From contig NZ_JAJHUO010000009.1 of assembly GCF_020859565.1 (NCBI RefSeq), positions 62,001 through 126,000 on the forward strand: a DNA stretch of 64,000 bases, given 5' to 3'. This DNA comes from Saccharothrix luteola. Lineage in GTDB: Bacteria; Actinomycetota; Actinomycetes; Mycobacteriales; Pseudonocardiaceae. The notes under the pieces are model-generated. The model made no database searches and had not been told where the DNA came from. It saw only the letters and a program-made list of their open reading frames with translations. Shown one piece after another: positions 16,501-24,584 of this stretch. The position numbers and the translations under genes were made by a program. The stretch's first letter is position 1. Each line of letters opens with the position of its first letter.

Positions 16501-18911
16501 CGAGCCGGCCGCCGGTCGACCAGACCCCCGACGCGGTCGACGGCGTGCGCCCGTGGGTGCGGTCGTTCGAGCACCGCTGGGAGCCGTGGAGCGGGCCCGT
16601 GCCCGGTGGCGCGGTGCGCTGGACCGTGCCGGCCGCCGCGCCCCGGTGGCTCCACGACGCCGCGAGGAGCTCCGAAGTGGACGGTGTGGCCCAGGACGGC
16701 CTGGCCGTGTGGCTGGCCGACGACGCGGGGACGGCGGTGGTGGCGGACCTGTTGCGGACCATCGCCGCGCATCGGCCCGACGTGCTCGTCGTGCTGCACC
16801 GCGGCCACCCGGCCGCTGCCGCGGTGGCGAGCAGCGCCGCGGTCGAGATCGCTTCGTGCACCGCGACCTCGATCGAGCTGACGGACGGCGCCCGCGACGT
16901 CGACCTCCGCCTGGCCGGGATCGGCGGGCGGCTGCGCGTGGACGCGAGGGGCGACGTGCGGCGTTCGGTCACGAGGGCGCGCCCGGCGACTCCCGGCGTG
17001 CCGCTGCCGCTGGGCCCGGGCGAGGTCTGCCTGGCCTCCGGGGGTGTCGACGGCATCACGGCGCGCTGCGCGGAAGCCCTGGCCCTGAGCACCGGGTGCA
17101 CGCTCGTCTTCCTCGGTCGATCGCCGCGGGAGGCGGCACGGGTGCGAGCCGGGCTGGCCGCCCTCGACCGGCGGGTCACCGCCCACTACGTCGAGTGCGA
17201 CGTCACCGATCCGGATCAGGTGCGCACGGCGGTCGTGGCGGCCCGGGCGCACGGGCCGGTGCGCGCCGTCCTGCACGGCGCCGGCCTCAACGTGCCTCGC
17301 GCGCTGGGCGCGGTCAGCGGGAAGACCCTCGCCGCGACCGTCGCGCCCAAGGTGACCGGGCTGGACAACCTGCTGACCGCGCTGGGGGAGCCGCCCGCGC
17401 TGCTGGTCGGGTTCGGGTCCATCATCGGCCGGCGCGGTCTGCCCGGGCAGGCCGAGTACTGCGTCGCCAACGACTGGCAGCGCGCGCACCTGGAACGGTG
17501 GGCCGCCGCGAACCCGGCCGCCCGCACCAGGGCGCTGGAGTGGTCGGTCTGGAGCGACGTCGGCATGGGGTCGCGCATGGGCGTGCTGGACTCGTTGCGC
17601 GACCGGGGCATCACGCCGGTCGAGCCCGCCGCGGGAGTGGCGGCGTTGCTGGCCGTGCTGGCCGACGAGGACGCGCCGGTGACGCAGCTGGTCGCCGGGC
17701 GGTTCCCGGACGGTCCGACGCTCTCGGTGTCCGGACCACCGGCCGAACCGCTCCGGTTCTCCGCCGACCCCCTCGTCCGCGTGCCGGGGGTGGAGGCGGT
17801 CCTCGCACCCGTGATCTCCGCCGGCAGCGACCCGTACCTGGACGACCACCGCGTGGACGGCGTCCCGGTCCTCCCGGCCGTCGTCGGTTTGGAGGCGATG
17901 GCCCAGGCCGCGGCGGCCGTGATCGGCGAACGGGAGGCCTGGGAGTTCACCGACGTCGAGCTGTCCGCCCCGGTGATGGTGAACCCGCACGAGCCGCGTC
18001 CGCTGCGCGTGGCGGCGCTCGCCCGGGACGAGGTCGAGCCCTCGGTGGACGTGGTGCTGCGGGACGGTTCCGACGGCTTCGCCACCGACCGCTTCGGCGC
18101 CGTGATCCGGCCCGCCCCGCCCGCGCCGCACGGCCTGGCCCCGACGACCGCACCGCCACGACGCGACGGGCCGCACCCGTTCTACGGCCCGCTGCTGTTC
18201 CACTCCGGACGTATGCGCGGACTGGTCGACTACGAGCACCTGTCCGCCTTCCGGGTCCGGGCGTGGGTCCGGTCCGGCGAGGAGCGCTGGTTCTCCGAGC
18301 ACCACGCCCCGCGGTTGCTGCTGGGCGACCCGGGCGCGCACGACGCCGGCATCCACGTGCTGCTGGCGTGCCTGCCCCACCGCCGGGCGCTGCCCGTCGC
18401 GGCCGAACGGGTGGTGGTGTGGCGACGCCCCACCGGCATGGTGCTGGTCACCGCCGAGGAGCGGTCGCGGGAGGGCGACGACTACGCCTACGACCTGTGG
18501 CTGTCCGATGAGGACGGTGCGCGGGTCGCGCGGTGGGAAGGGCTGCGGCTGCGCGCGTTCGGCAACCGGCCCTGGCCCGGCCCCGTGCCCACGCCCCTGG
18601 TCGGTCCGCTGCTGAGCAGGCGGCTGGCCGAACTGGGCATCGCCGACCGCCTGGAACTGGTGAGCACCGACGACGGCGTGGTGGCCGTGGCGGACTCGCC
18701 CGTGGGCGTCGGGTGGGCCGGCGACAGCCGGACGGCGGCCGCGAGGGCGCTGCTGGACCTGGGGTTGCCCGGTGGCGCCGAGGTGGTCGTCGACCGGGCC
18801 ACCGACGACGGGCTGCTGGTCGGTGGCACCCCGGTGGCGGAGGTCGTCACGTTCGTCGGCCCGCGGTCCGTCGCGGTCGCCCTGCCCCGGAGGTGTGGAG
18901 TCGGTGCGTGA
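13554..18911 (+). CDS. Iterative type I enediyne polyketide synthase (PKSE), PPTase domain truncated
   Basis: A 1785-residue PKS that would make the linear polyene precursor of the enediyne core. Domains in order: KS with Cys210 (DGACSSS), His344 (EGHGTGT) and His381 (NVGHTK); AT with Ser649 in GHSLGE; ACP with Ser945 in LHLNSLQ; KR with ASGG at ~1161 plus Ser1289 and Tyr1302; DH with His1432 in DDHRVDG. Known PKSEs are about 1900-1950 residues and end in an integrated phosphopantetheinyl transferase. Here the tail after ~1640 keeps only the final segment (DRATDDG, AEVVTFVG). The DxE metal site and the WxxKEx motif are not visible. The ACP would then need a PPTase acting in trans. GTG start overlaps E5; the stop overlaps E10. 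Confidence 0.95.
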   Translation: MSSAQPIAVVGIACRYPDADGPAELWETVVGRRRAFRVLPDRRLGAGYRGAEPDQTYVTHAALLRGWEFDRHRFEVPGPLFRAVDQTHWLALQTCAEALSDAGFGDADGLDRDRAGVVLGNSLTGEFSRAAQLRLRWPFVRRAAVAALSGAGVPDSQAEHALELLRDLVREPFPEPGDETLAGALSNTIAGRVCNHFDLHGTGYTVDGACSSSLLAVITACRALACGELDFALAGGVDLSLDPFELVGFARLGALAEGRRMRVYDADPTGFLPGEGCGVVALMRADDARRKGLRVYALVSGWGMSCDGAGGLTRPEASGLVRALDRAYATAGVDPSAVGLVEGHGTGTAVGDRVELVALNRVRAGAATRAALGSVKANVGHTKAAAGVAGLIKAVLAAHHRVLPPTTGCEDPHPLVSGADSTLRVLDGPEPWLDRTRVAGVSALGFGGINAHVVLSGCGGDGPGIVPEPMLRWSRSLPAHEIVLLTAEDRDDLAARLADLAAKAGSLSAAELHDLAATRHRSATPDPAFRCVLVSDSPERLARTADRAARGVPGWASTLLVDREEGFVLARGARGRVGLLFPGQAAPVRARLDDWARDLTVPGIAEDVRLHDGATATAIAQPAIVRQSLAALALLAELGCDAVAAVGHSLGEITALVWAGALSAEEGLRLATARGRVMGEHGRAGTAMASIGLPLAAVEELAGSTPVVVAGLNGPDQVTIAGRTADVRRVAERALRARARAKVLAVSHAFHTEAMRPAAAPFAEELRRVRLRPPRRTVFSTVTGHRLDPDTDLASLLVDQLTAPVRFADALAALTATCDLLVEAGPGTTLTSLATGFPAVSLDPGGSGREHAIALAALAAVSACDLDRWFGDRAHRHLDLDTPITLLANPTETEVVPAKRTPEPEPTTGADPLRVLRTHLSRTLELPLAGIRPDRRLLADLHLNSLQVVQLVAEAADLLGRRVPALPPSLDTMTVGEVAELVASRPPVDQTPDAVDGVRPWVRSFEHRWEPWSGPVPGGAVRWTVPAAAPRWLHDAARSSEVDGVAQDGLAVWLADDAGTAVVADLLRTIAAHRPDVLVVLHRGHPAAAAVASSAAVEIASCTATSIELTDGARDVDLRLAGIGGRLRVDARGDVRRSVTRARPATPGVPLPLGPGEVCLASGGVDGITARCAEALALSTGCTLVFLGRSPREAARVRAGLAALDRRVTAHYVECDVTDPDQVRTAVVAARAHGPVRAVLHGAGLNVPRALGAVSGKTLAATVAPKVTGLDNLLTALGEPPALLVGFGSIIGRRGLPGQAEYCVANDWQRAHLERWAAANPAARTRALEWSVWSDVGMGSRMGVLDSLRDRGITPVEPAAGVAALLAVLADEDAPVTQLVAGRFPDGPTLSVSGPPAEPLRFSADPLVRVPGVEAVLAPVISAGSDPYLDDHRVDGVPVLPAVVGLEAMAQAAAAVIGEREAWEFTDVELSAPVMVNPHEPRPLRVAALARDEVEPSVDVVLRDGSDGFATDRFGAVIRPAPPAPHGLAPTTAPPRRDGPHPFYGPLLFHSGRMRGLVDYEHLSAFRVRAWVRSGEERWFSEHHAPRLLLGDPGAHDAGIHVLLACLPHRRALPVAAERVVVWRRPTGMVLVTAEERSREGDDYAYDLWLSDEDGARVARWEGLRLRAFGNRPWPGPVPTPLVGPLLSRRLAELGIADRLELVSTDDGVVAVADSPVGVGWAGDSRTAAARALLDLGLPGGAEVVVDRATDDGLLVGGTPVAEVVTFVGPRSVAVALPRRCGVGA

Positions 18912-19323
18912 GTACCACTGGCGGCACGTGGTGACGTTCGACGAGACCAACCTCGTCGGCAACGTCTACTTCGCGCAGTTCCTGCACTGGCAGGGTCATT
19001 GCCGCGAGATGTTCCTGGCCCGGCACGCGCCCGGGGTGCTCAAGGAGCTGAGCGGCGGTGGTCTCGTGCTGGCCACCACGTCCTGCTCGATGGAGTACTT
19101 CGGGGAGTGCTTCGCCTTCGACGAGGTCGACATCGCGATGACCCTGCGCGAGCGGTGGCGCAGCGGGCTGCGGATGGCCTTCGACTTCCGGCGCGACGAC
19201 CGGCTGGTGGCGCGCGGCGAGCAGGGCGTCGCCTGCCTGCGCCGCACCGGGTCAGGGGTCGAGCCCGTCGACGTCCCGGACGAGCTGGTCACCGCGCTGG
19301 CGCCGTACGAGCTCGTGCGGTGA
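18904..19323 (+). CDS. Enediyne hot-dog thioesterase E10
   Basis: A 139-residue single hot-dog-fold thioesterase. It starts REYHWRHVVTFDETNLVGNVYF, the 4-hydroxybenzoyl-CoA thioesterase-type active-site region of the enediyne TE group (CalE7/SgcE10 type), and has FLHWQGHCREMFL next. It releases the polyene from the PKSE. The GTG at 18904 was chosen because GGAGG at 18889-18893 lies 10 nt upstream; GTG 18895 is an alternative adding three residues. It overlaps the PKSE end by 8 bp, so it is translated together with it. Confidence 0.93.
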   Translation: MREYHWRHVVTFDETNLVGNVYFAQFLHWQGHCREMFLARHAPGVLKELSGGGLVLATTSCSMEYFGECFAFDEVDIAMTLRERWRSGLRMAFDFRRDDRLVARGEQGVACLRRTGSGVEPVDVPDELVTALAPYELVR

Positions 19324-19724
19324 GGGGCCGTCGTCCCGTTGCTCCTCCCGGGCTCGGTCGAGCGATGACCCGACGGCGGCCAGCGCGGTCAGGTAGGAGC
19401 TCTCGTCGTGGCGCGGCACCATCTCGTCCTCCGAGGCCCCAGCCGAAGTGGCTATCGGAAACTGAACCAAGCTCGACGCTACTCCAAGGGGTCGGTGCGG
19501 CGTGCTGCCACGAACGGGTCGACTTCGCCCGAGCGTCGTCCGGGGCAGGGCGACGTTGTGTATCCGGGTAACACCAAGGGATTAACCGACACACGCCTGC
19601 GTTGTGAAGTCGGAGGTGGACGCGACCGCCGTCCTGGACGATGGCTATCGGAACACATAGCTTGTGTCACTTGTCGACGGTCTCGCCCACTTCCTCGTGC
19701 GAGACAGACGCTGGAGGTAGAGCA
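19324..19724 (+). other. Intergenic region between the enediyne cassette and the next operon
   Basis: About 400 bp without a convincing gene. It holds one full 20-bp operator-like site (19643-19662) and an 11-bp copy of its left half (19450-19460). The ribosome binding site GGAGGT of the next gene is at its right end. A weak minus-strand frame reading back into the E10 gene has only a TTG start and no good ribosome binding site. Confidence 0.6.
19643..19662. promoter_or_regulatory. Operator-like 20-bp site A
   Basis: GGCTATCGGAACACATAGCT lies about 63-82 nt before the GTG at 19725. It matches site B at 30468-30487 at 16 of 20 positions and is an imperfect palindrome (GGCTAT...ATAGCT). The left half, GGCTATCGGAA, recurs at 19450-19460. 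A shared regulator binding these sites is the simplest reading. The regulator itself is not identified; the HxlR protein at 23890 is the only DNA-binding regulator in the cluster. Confidence 0.5.
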
Positions 19725-20927
19725 GTGAGCAATCCCCGGGAGACCTACGAGTCGCTGAACCTCGAACCGAAGCCCATCCGACCGCACATCCTCGCCGCCG
19801 CGACCGTCGTGTTCGGCGAGGACTACTACGCGGGTCGGCGCGAGACCATCAACCTGTCCGGCTTCGTCCAGCTGAACAAGTGGCCCATGCCGGGGTTCGA
19901 GCACCGGGTCGACGAGAAGGGGTACGCGGAGTTCGAGACGGAGCTCATCAGCGCGCCCGAGGTCGGCATCAAGGGCTTCAGCTACGAGCTCGACGACCGC
20001 ATCCAGGTCCTGTCCAACCCGTTCCTGCCCAACACGGGCCACGTCCGGCAGATCGTGCCGGGCAAGAACTTCCCGGCGGAGTTCTACATCCGCCGCTTCG
20101 GCATCCTGGAGACCAGCACGCTGCGCCTGGCGCACCGCAACGTGATCGACATCCACGGGGTGGTCGACCACGTGCCGCCGTTCAAGAAGCCGCTCACCGG
20201 TCCGTACCTGGGCAAGCCGCGCGGCGACGGCCCGTTCGAGGTCGTCCAGGCGCCCAACGTGGCCCGCGGCACGACGTTGCCCGAGGCGTGGTACCCGGCC
20301 GACGACGAGAACCAGCCGGTCGGCATCACGCCGACGGTGTTCTTCGCCCCGAGCGCGGGTCCCTGCATGTCGATGCTGGTCGACCCGTCGATGATCATGC
20401 AGGTGTCGCTGGAGGGCCGGATCGAGGTCGAGGTCGGCGGCAGGACCGTGCACGTCGACCTGGCGGGCGACCACCGCAAGGCCGCCGGCACGGAGATCCT
20501 GCTGTTCGGTCCGGAGAAGCACGCCGAGGGCACGGGCGTCCTGGCGCAGATGGCGCGGCTGGCCGTCGTGGGCCACTGCCCGGAGCTGGGCGGTCGGGTC
20601 ATGCTGCGGGCGAGCTGGCCGCGGGTGTCCGGCGGCACGCTGGGCGAGGGTTCCGAGGAGAGCCTCAGCCGCGTCAGGTTCCCGGGCGAGCTGCACCTCG
20701 ACGCCGAGTTCGAGCTCATGACGCCGCAAGCCACGCTCTACGCGGCGAACTCGGTGCACGTCAGCGGGAACCTCACCGACATGGGCGCGACCGGCACGGA
20801 GCTGTCGATGAGCGGCGTGGACGCCCCGCTCGTCACGACCGACGACGAGGTCAAGGCCCGGCTGACCGGTGTGCGGCTGGTCATGCGCGACGCGTTCGTC
20901 GGGGAGCACGCGGCGGTCAACGTCTGA
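19725..20927 (+). CDS. Conserved hypothetical protein of the enediyne cluster
   Basis: A 400-residue protein I do not recognise with confidence; it may belong to an actinobacterial DUF found beside natural-product genes (DUF6073-like, from memory). It has no signal peptide or membrane helix. The sequence is beta-rich with many short strands, e.g. NRIDIHGVVDHVPPF-type and RIEVEVGGRTVHVDLAGD, and conserved-looking blocks FYIRRFGILETSTLRLAHRN and RASWPRVSGG. GTG start with GGAGGT 7 nt upstream. It begins a plus-strand operon with the PRMT-like enzyme, propeller and UbiB-like kinase, and has the operator-like site A upstream. Confidence 0.75.
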   Translation: MSNPRETYESLNLEPKPIRPHILAAATVVFGEDYYAGRRETINLSGFVQLNKWPMPGFEHRVDEKGYAEFETELISAPEVGIKGFSYELDDRIQVLSNPFLPNTGHVRQIVPGKNFPAEFYIRRFGILETSTLRLAHRNVIDIHGVVDHVPPFKKPLTGPYLGKPRGDGPFEVVQAPNVARGTTLPEAWYPADDENQPVGITPTVFFAPSAGPCMSMLVDPSMIMQVSLEGRIEVEVGGRTVHVDLAGDHRKAAGTEILLFGPEKHAEGTGVLAQMARLAVVGHCPELGGRVMLRASWPRVSGGTLGEGSEESLSRVRFPGELHLDAEFELMTPQATLYAANSVHVSGNLTDMGATGTELSMSGVDAPLVTTDDEVKARLTGVRLVMRDAFVGEHAAVNV

Positions 20928-21008
20928 CAGCGCGCCGGCGGTTTTCCGGACATACTCGGATTTCTCCGGACGGCTGTTCGGGGAACGCCTCTCGCCAGGA
21001 AGGCGCCC

Positions 21009-21908
21009 ATGGACCAACGGCTCCTAGTCATGCACCAGGTGATGCTCGCGGACCGTCCACGGCTGAGCGCCTACGACCGGGCACTGGCGTCGGTGATCAC
21101 GGCAGGTGACGTGGTCGCCGACGTCGGCGCGGGCACGCTGGTGCTGTCGATGCTGGCCCTGCGGCACGGCGCCGGTCACGTCTACGCCGTGGAGGCCGAC
21201 CCGGCGATGGCCGCGGTGGCCGAGCGGATCATCGCGGACAACGACCTCCACGACCGGGTGACCCTGGTCCAGGGGGATGCCCGGGTGGCCAGGCTGCCGC
21301 GCCGCGCCGACGTGATCGTCTCCGAGATGATGGGCAACCTCGGCCCGGAGGAGCAGATGGTCGAGATCCTGGACGCGGTGGCCAGGCACAACCTGCGTCC
21401 CGGCGGCGCCGTCGTGCCGCGTCGCCTCAGGACCGAGCTGGTCGCCATCGAGTTCGACGGCGAGGGCTGGGGCACCTGGGGCGACGTCGTGCCCGGCTAC
21501 CGCTTCGACGCGGTGCAGGAGTTCGTCGAGCCGCACGCGCAGCTGCACTTCTTCCAGCGCGAGCCGCGGTTCCTCAGCGCGCCCGTCGGGCTCTGCGACG
21601 ACGTGGTCGGGCAGGGCTCGACGGGCCGACCCCGGCGGGACGTGCGCCTGCCGGTGCACCGGGACGGCTGCCTCCAGGCGATCATGGGCTACTTCACCGC
21701 CGAGCTGGCCGATGGCGAGTCGTTGTCCAACTACCCGTCGTACCCCGGCTGCAACTGGGCGGTCTGGGTGTGGCCGCTGCGGCACACGCAGGTGCGGGCG
21801 GGCGACGAGCTGCACGTGAGCGTGGTGCCGCCGAGCGGGCGGGGGCGGGCGCGCGACGCCACGGCCTGGAGCCTGGACTGCCGCATCGCCCGGGCGGTGA
21901 GGCGGTGA
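21009..21908 (+). CDS. PRMT-like class I SAM methyltransferase
   Basis: A 299-residue protein whose first ~160 residues follow the protein arginine methyltransferase layout: SAM motif I as VVADVGAGTLVLSMLA, post-I acidic YAVEADP, and the double-E loop SEMMGNLGPEEQMVE. The C-terminal half is a beta-rich region as in PRMT barrels. A bacterial PRMT-type enzyme in an enediyne cluster is unusual. The substrate may be a guanidino group or another N/O nucleophile. The ATG has an AGGAAGG site. The stop overlaps the next ATG (TGATG). Confidence 0.85.
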   Translation: MDQRLLVMHQVMLADRPRLSAYDRALASVITAGDVVADVGAGTLVLSMLALRHGAGHVYAVEADPAMAAVAERIIADNDLHDRVTLVQGDARVARLPRRADVIVSEMMGNLGPEEQMVEILDAVARHNLRPGGAVVPRRLRTELVAIEFDGEGWGTWGDVVPGYRFDAVQEFVEPHAQLHFFQREPRFLSAPVGLCDDVVGQGSTGRPRRDVRLPVHRDGCLQAIMGYFTAELADGESLSNYPSYPGCNWAVWVWPLRHTQVRAGDELHVSVVPPSGRGRARDATAWSLDCRIARAVRR

Positions 21909-22546
21909 TGCCGTTCGCGGCGGGCACCGTCCGCGACATCCCGGTCCGCGGCTTGAAGTTGTGCGGCTTGACGTGGACCGGCGAGTTCCTGATGTTCTCC
22001 GAAGCCGTGTCCAACCGCATCATGGCACTGGACCCGTACAGCGGCGAGGTGGAGCGCGACATCCCGTGCCCCGAGGTGCGCACGGACCTGACCACGGTCG
22101 GCGGCAACCTCGTGCAGGTCGTGGGCGACCGGCGGGCGCTGCGGGTGATGGACCCCGAGTCGGGCGACGAGCTCGGCGAGATCGCCAACCCGAGGCCGGG
22201 CAACGTGCTGTGCGGGCTGGAGGCCACTCGTCAGGGCATCTGGCTGGGGTACGAGGACCTGCGCCGCATCGACCTGCGCGGCTACGAGGACATGGGGCTG
22301 GTGGACAGCTTCGCCGTCTCCGGGAGGCCGGCCGGCGTCACCGTGTCGGACAACTACCTCGCCTACGCCGACCACGCCGCGTCGACCATCACGATGGTGG
22401 ACATCGACGAGCGTCGTGAGGTGGCCTCGTTCTCGGTCGCGGGCAACCCGACCGGGATCACCTGGGACGGCACCCGGATCTGGTACTGCGACTACACGAC
22501 CTTGCAGCTGCGCGCCATCGAGGTGCCGGGTGTCGACAAGGGTTGA
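21908..22546 (+). CDS. Small beta-propeller protein (YncE-like)
   Basis: A 212-residue protein made of about five repeats of a propeller blade. Each has the form 'GLTWTGEFLMFSE..NRIMALDPYSGEVERDIP', 'NPTGITWDGTRIWYCDYTTLQLRAIEVP' and similar. No signal peptide is present. It is closely similar in plan to the product of 24585-25226, which also ends with a WYCD...LKAI blade. Such propellers bind small molecules or other proteins; the role here is unknown. It is coupled to the PRMT-like gene by a 1-bp overlap and is overlapped by the UbiB-like gene. Confidence 0.75.
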   Translation: MPFAAGTVRDIPVRGLKLCGLTWTGEFLMFSEAVSNRIMALDPYSGEVERDIPCPEVRTDLTTVGGNLVQVVGDRRALRVMDPESGDELGEIANPRPGNVLCGLEATRQGIWLGYEDLRRIDLRGYEDMGLVDSFAVSGRPAGVTVSDNYLAYADHAASTITMVDIDERREVASFSVAGNPTGITWDGTRIWYCDYTTLQLRAIEVPGVDKG

Positions 22547-23834
22547 GCACGACGGGAACGCGCCTCTCGGAGCGCTCGCGTCGCGGTTGGGCGAGATCCT
22601 CCTTCTCGTCGCGGCGACGTTGGCCCCACTCGTCGTCACGGTCCCGCTCGTGCTGCTGGCGCAGGGAAGTCGGGCGACCCGGCGGCACGTGTGGTCGAGG
22701 CTGACCACCCTGTTGATGAGGCTGGGCCCCGCGTTCGTCAAGGCGGGGCAGGTGCTGGGCACCCGGCGCGACGTGCTCCCAGCCGGGATGTGCGACGGGT
22801 TGGCGACGTTGCGGGACGCGGTCGCACCGATGTCCGCGCGGCAGGCCCGGGAGGCGTTGGCCGAGGTCTACGGGGACGAGCTCGACACCCTCTTCACCGA
22901 GGTGGACTACTCGCCGGTCGCGAGCGGCAGCATCGCGGGCGTCCACCGCGCGCGGCTGGCGACCGGTGGTGAGGTGGCCCTGAAGCTGCGCCGGCCCGGC
23001 GTCGACCGGGTGATCAGGCTGGACCTCGGCCTGGTGCGCCGGGGCGCCGCGCTGGTGGCCCGGCTGCCGCCGTTGCGCGGTGTCCCGGTGGTGGAGGTCG
23101 TCGACGCGATGTGCGCGGCGGTGCTCGGCCAGCTGGACTTCGAACGCGAGGCCGCCGGCCTGGCCCGCCTGCGCGTGGAACTGGCCGTGGTGCCACGGGT
23201 CTGGGTGCCTCGGGTGGTGCCCGAGGCGTGCCGACCGCGGTGCATCGCGATGGAGTTCATCCCCGGCCTGGACGTCGACGCGGCGTCGCGGTGCTCGCCC
23301 GCGGCCCGCCGGAAGTTCGCCGCGTCCGGGCTCACCGCGATCTACGAGATGTTGTTCGTGAACGGCTTCGTCCACTGCGACCTGCACCCCGGCAACCTGT
23401 ACTTCACCGAGTCCGCGCAGGTGGTGGTGCTCGACGCGGGGTTCAGCGTGCAGCTGACCGAGCGGCTGCGCCTGCTGTTCGCCGACTTCTTCCTCAACAT
23501 GGCCGTCGGTGACGGCGACAAGTGCGCCGCGATCGTCGTGGAGAGCGCCGCCGAGGTGCGCGCGGACGCGGACCTGACCGGTTTCCTCGACCGGATGGCC
23601 GACCTGGTCCGGCGCAGCCACAAGCTGCCCGCCCGCGAGTTCAGCCTCATGGCGTTCGCCGCGGAGATGTTCGACCTCCAGCGGCGGCACGGCATCCACG
23701 CCGCGGCGGAGCTGATCTTCCCGCTGCTCTCGTTGCTGGTCATCGAGGGGACGATCCGCGACCTCGACCCGGAGGTCGACTTCCAGGAACTCGCCCGTCC
23801 CGTGCTGATGAAAGGTCGGTTCAGCGCGCGCTGA
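22530..23834 (+). CDS. UbiB/ABC1 (AarF) family atypical kinase
   Basis: A 434-residue member of the UbiB family. It has an N-terminal hydrophobic segment (LLLVAATLAPLVVTVPLVLLA), the family signature KAGQ in FVKAGQVLGTRRD, an altered A-rich loop (SGSIAGVHRA instead of the usual AAASIAQVHRA), the Lys strand (VALKLRRPG), and the catalytic HCDLHPGN loop. UbiB proteins are ATPases/kinases linked to isoprenoid-lipid or quinone metabolism. A member in an enediyne cluster suggests handling of a lipophilic polyene or quinone (inference). GTG at 22530 overlaps the propeller gene by 17 bp; GAGG lies 7 nt upstream. Confidence 0.88.
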   Translation: MSTRVEHDGNAPLGALASRLGEILLLVAATLAPLVVTVPLVLLAQGSRATRRHVWSRLTTLLMRLGPAFVKAGQVLGTRRDVLPAGMCDGLATLRDAVAPMSARQAREALAEVYGDELDTLFTEVDYSPVASGSIAGVHRARLATGGEVALKLRRPGVDRVIRLDLGLVRRGAALVARLPPLRGVPVVEVVDAMCAAVLGQLDFEREAAGLARLRVELAVVPRVWVPRVVPEACRPRCIAMEFIPGLDVDAASRCSPAARRKFAASGLTAIYEMLFVNGFVHCDLHPGNLYFTESAQVVVLDAGFSVQLTERLRLLFADFFLNMAVGDGDKCAAIVVESAAEVRADADLTGFLDRMADLVRRSHKLPAREFSLMAFAAEMFDLQRRHGIHAAAELIFPLLSLLVIEGTIRDLDPEVDFQELARPVLMKGRFSAR

Positions 23835-23877
23835 CACCGGTGGCCGAGGCTGTCCCTCCCGCGGCATCGCTGCGGTT

Positions 23878-23883
23878 TACAGT
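23878..23883 (+). promoter_or_regulatory. -10 element for a leaderless regulator gene
   Basis: TACAGT ends 6 nt before the ATG at 23890, within a short AT-rich island (TTTACAGTAGT). No Shine-Dalgarno precedes the ATG, so transcription probably starts at the ATG itself. Confidence 0.5.
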
Positions 23884-23889
23884 AGTGAG

Positions 23890-24567
23890 ATGGCAGGCAA
23901 GCGGACGTACAACCAGTACTGCGGGCTGGCGTCGGCGCTCGACGTCGTCGGCGAGCGGTGGACGTTGCTGATCGTGCGCGAGCTGTTGATGGGTCCGCGG
24001 CGCTACGTCGACCTGCTGGCCGACCTGCCCGCCCTGGGCACCAACCTCCTCGCGGAGCGGTTGAGGTTCCTGGTGGAGCGCGGCGTCGTGGAGCAGGTCG
24101 ACCTGCACGGCACCGGATCACGGCTGGCGTACCGGTTGACGCCGGTGGGTCAGGAGTTGCGGCCGCTGGTGGCGGGGCTGGCCCGGTGGGGGATGGGCTT
24201 CGTGGGTGAGAAGTCCGAATCGGACACCGTGCGCCCGCACTGGGGGTTCCTCGCCGTGGAGGCCATGTTGCGCCCGGAGAGGGCCACCGCGATCGACGAG
24301 CGCTACGAGTTCCGGGTGGACGACCACGTCTACCACGTCGAGGTGAGCGACCGCGTGCCACGCGCGGTGAAAGGCCCGGCGGTGGAGCCCGCCATGGTGG
24401 CGACCACGGACGCGGCGACGTTCGTGCAGATCGGCTCCGGCCGGCTGACCCCGCTGGCCGCGATGGTGACCGGGCGGCTGTCCCTGGTCGGCGAGCCCGA
24501 CGCCGTGCTGCGCTGCTGCGACCTGCTGGGGCTGGAGGCCGGGGTGCCGTCCGCGCACGCCCGCTGA
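23890..24567 (+). CDS. HxlR-family transcriptional regulator
   Basis: A 225-residue protein with an HxlR winged helix-turn-helix at residues ~10-100: CGLASALDVVGERWTLLIVREL, the DNA-binding region DLLADLPALGTNLLAERLRFL, and the wing. A C-terminal ~100-residue domain resembles the SCP2-like ligand-sensing domain found on some HxlR regulators. It is probably leaderless and is the only clear DNA-binding regulator inside the biosynthetic cluster. It is convergent with the minus-strand propeller gene (18-bp gap). It may sense an intermediate and control the operator-like sites (inference). Confidence 0.85.
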   Translation: MAGKRTYNQYCGLASALDVVGERWTLLIVRELLMGPRRYVDLLADLPALGTNLLAERLRFLVERGVVEQVDLHGTGSRLAYRLTPVGQELRPLVAGLARWGMGFVGEKSESDTVRPHWGFLAVEAMLRPERATAIDERYEFRVDDHVYHVEVSDRVPRAVKGPAVEPAMVATTDAATFVQIGSGRLTPLAAMVTGRLSLVGEPDAVLRCCDLLGLEAGVPSAHAR

Positions 24568-24584
24568 GAGCCGCGCGGGGACGG

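Noticed and set aside
13428..18962. Minus-strand 1844-codon frame
   Set aside because: Antisense of the PKSE; composition is Arg/Gly/Pro-rich with no domain pattern.
19252..19470. Minus-strand 72-codon frame after E10
   Set aside because: TTG start, no ribosome binding site, and overlap with the E10 3' end.
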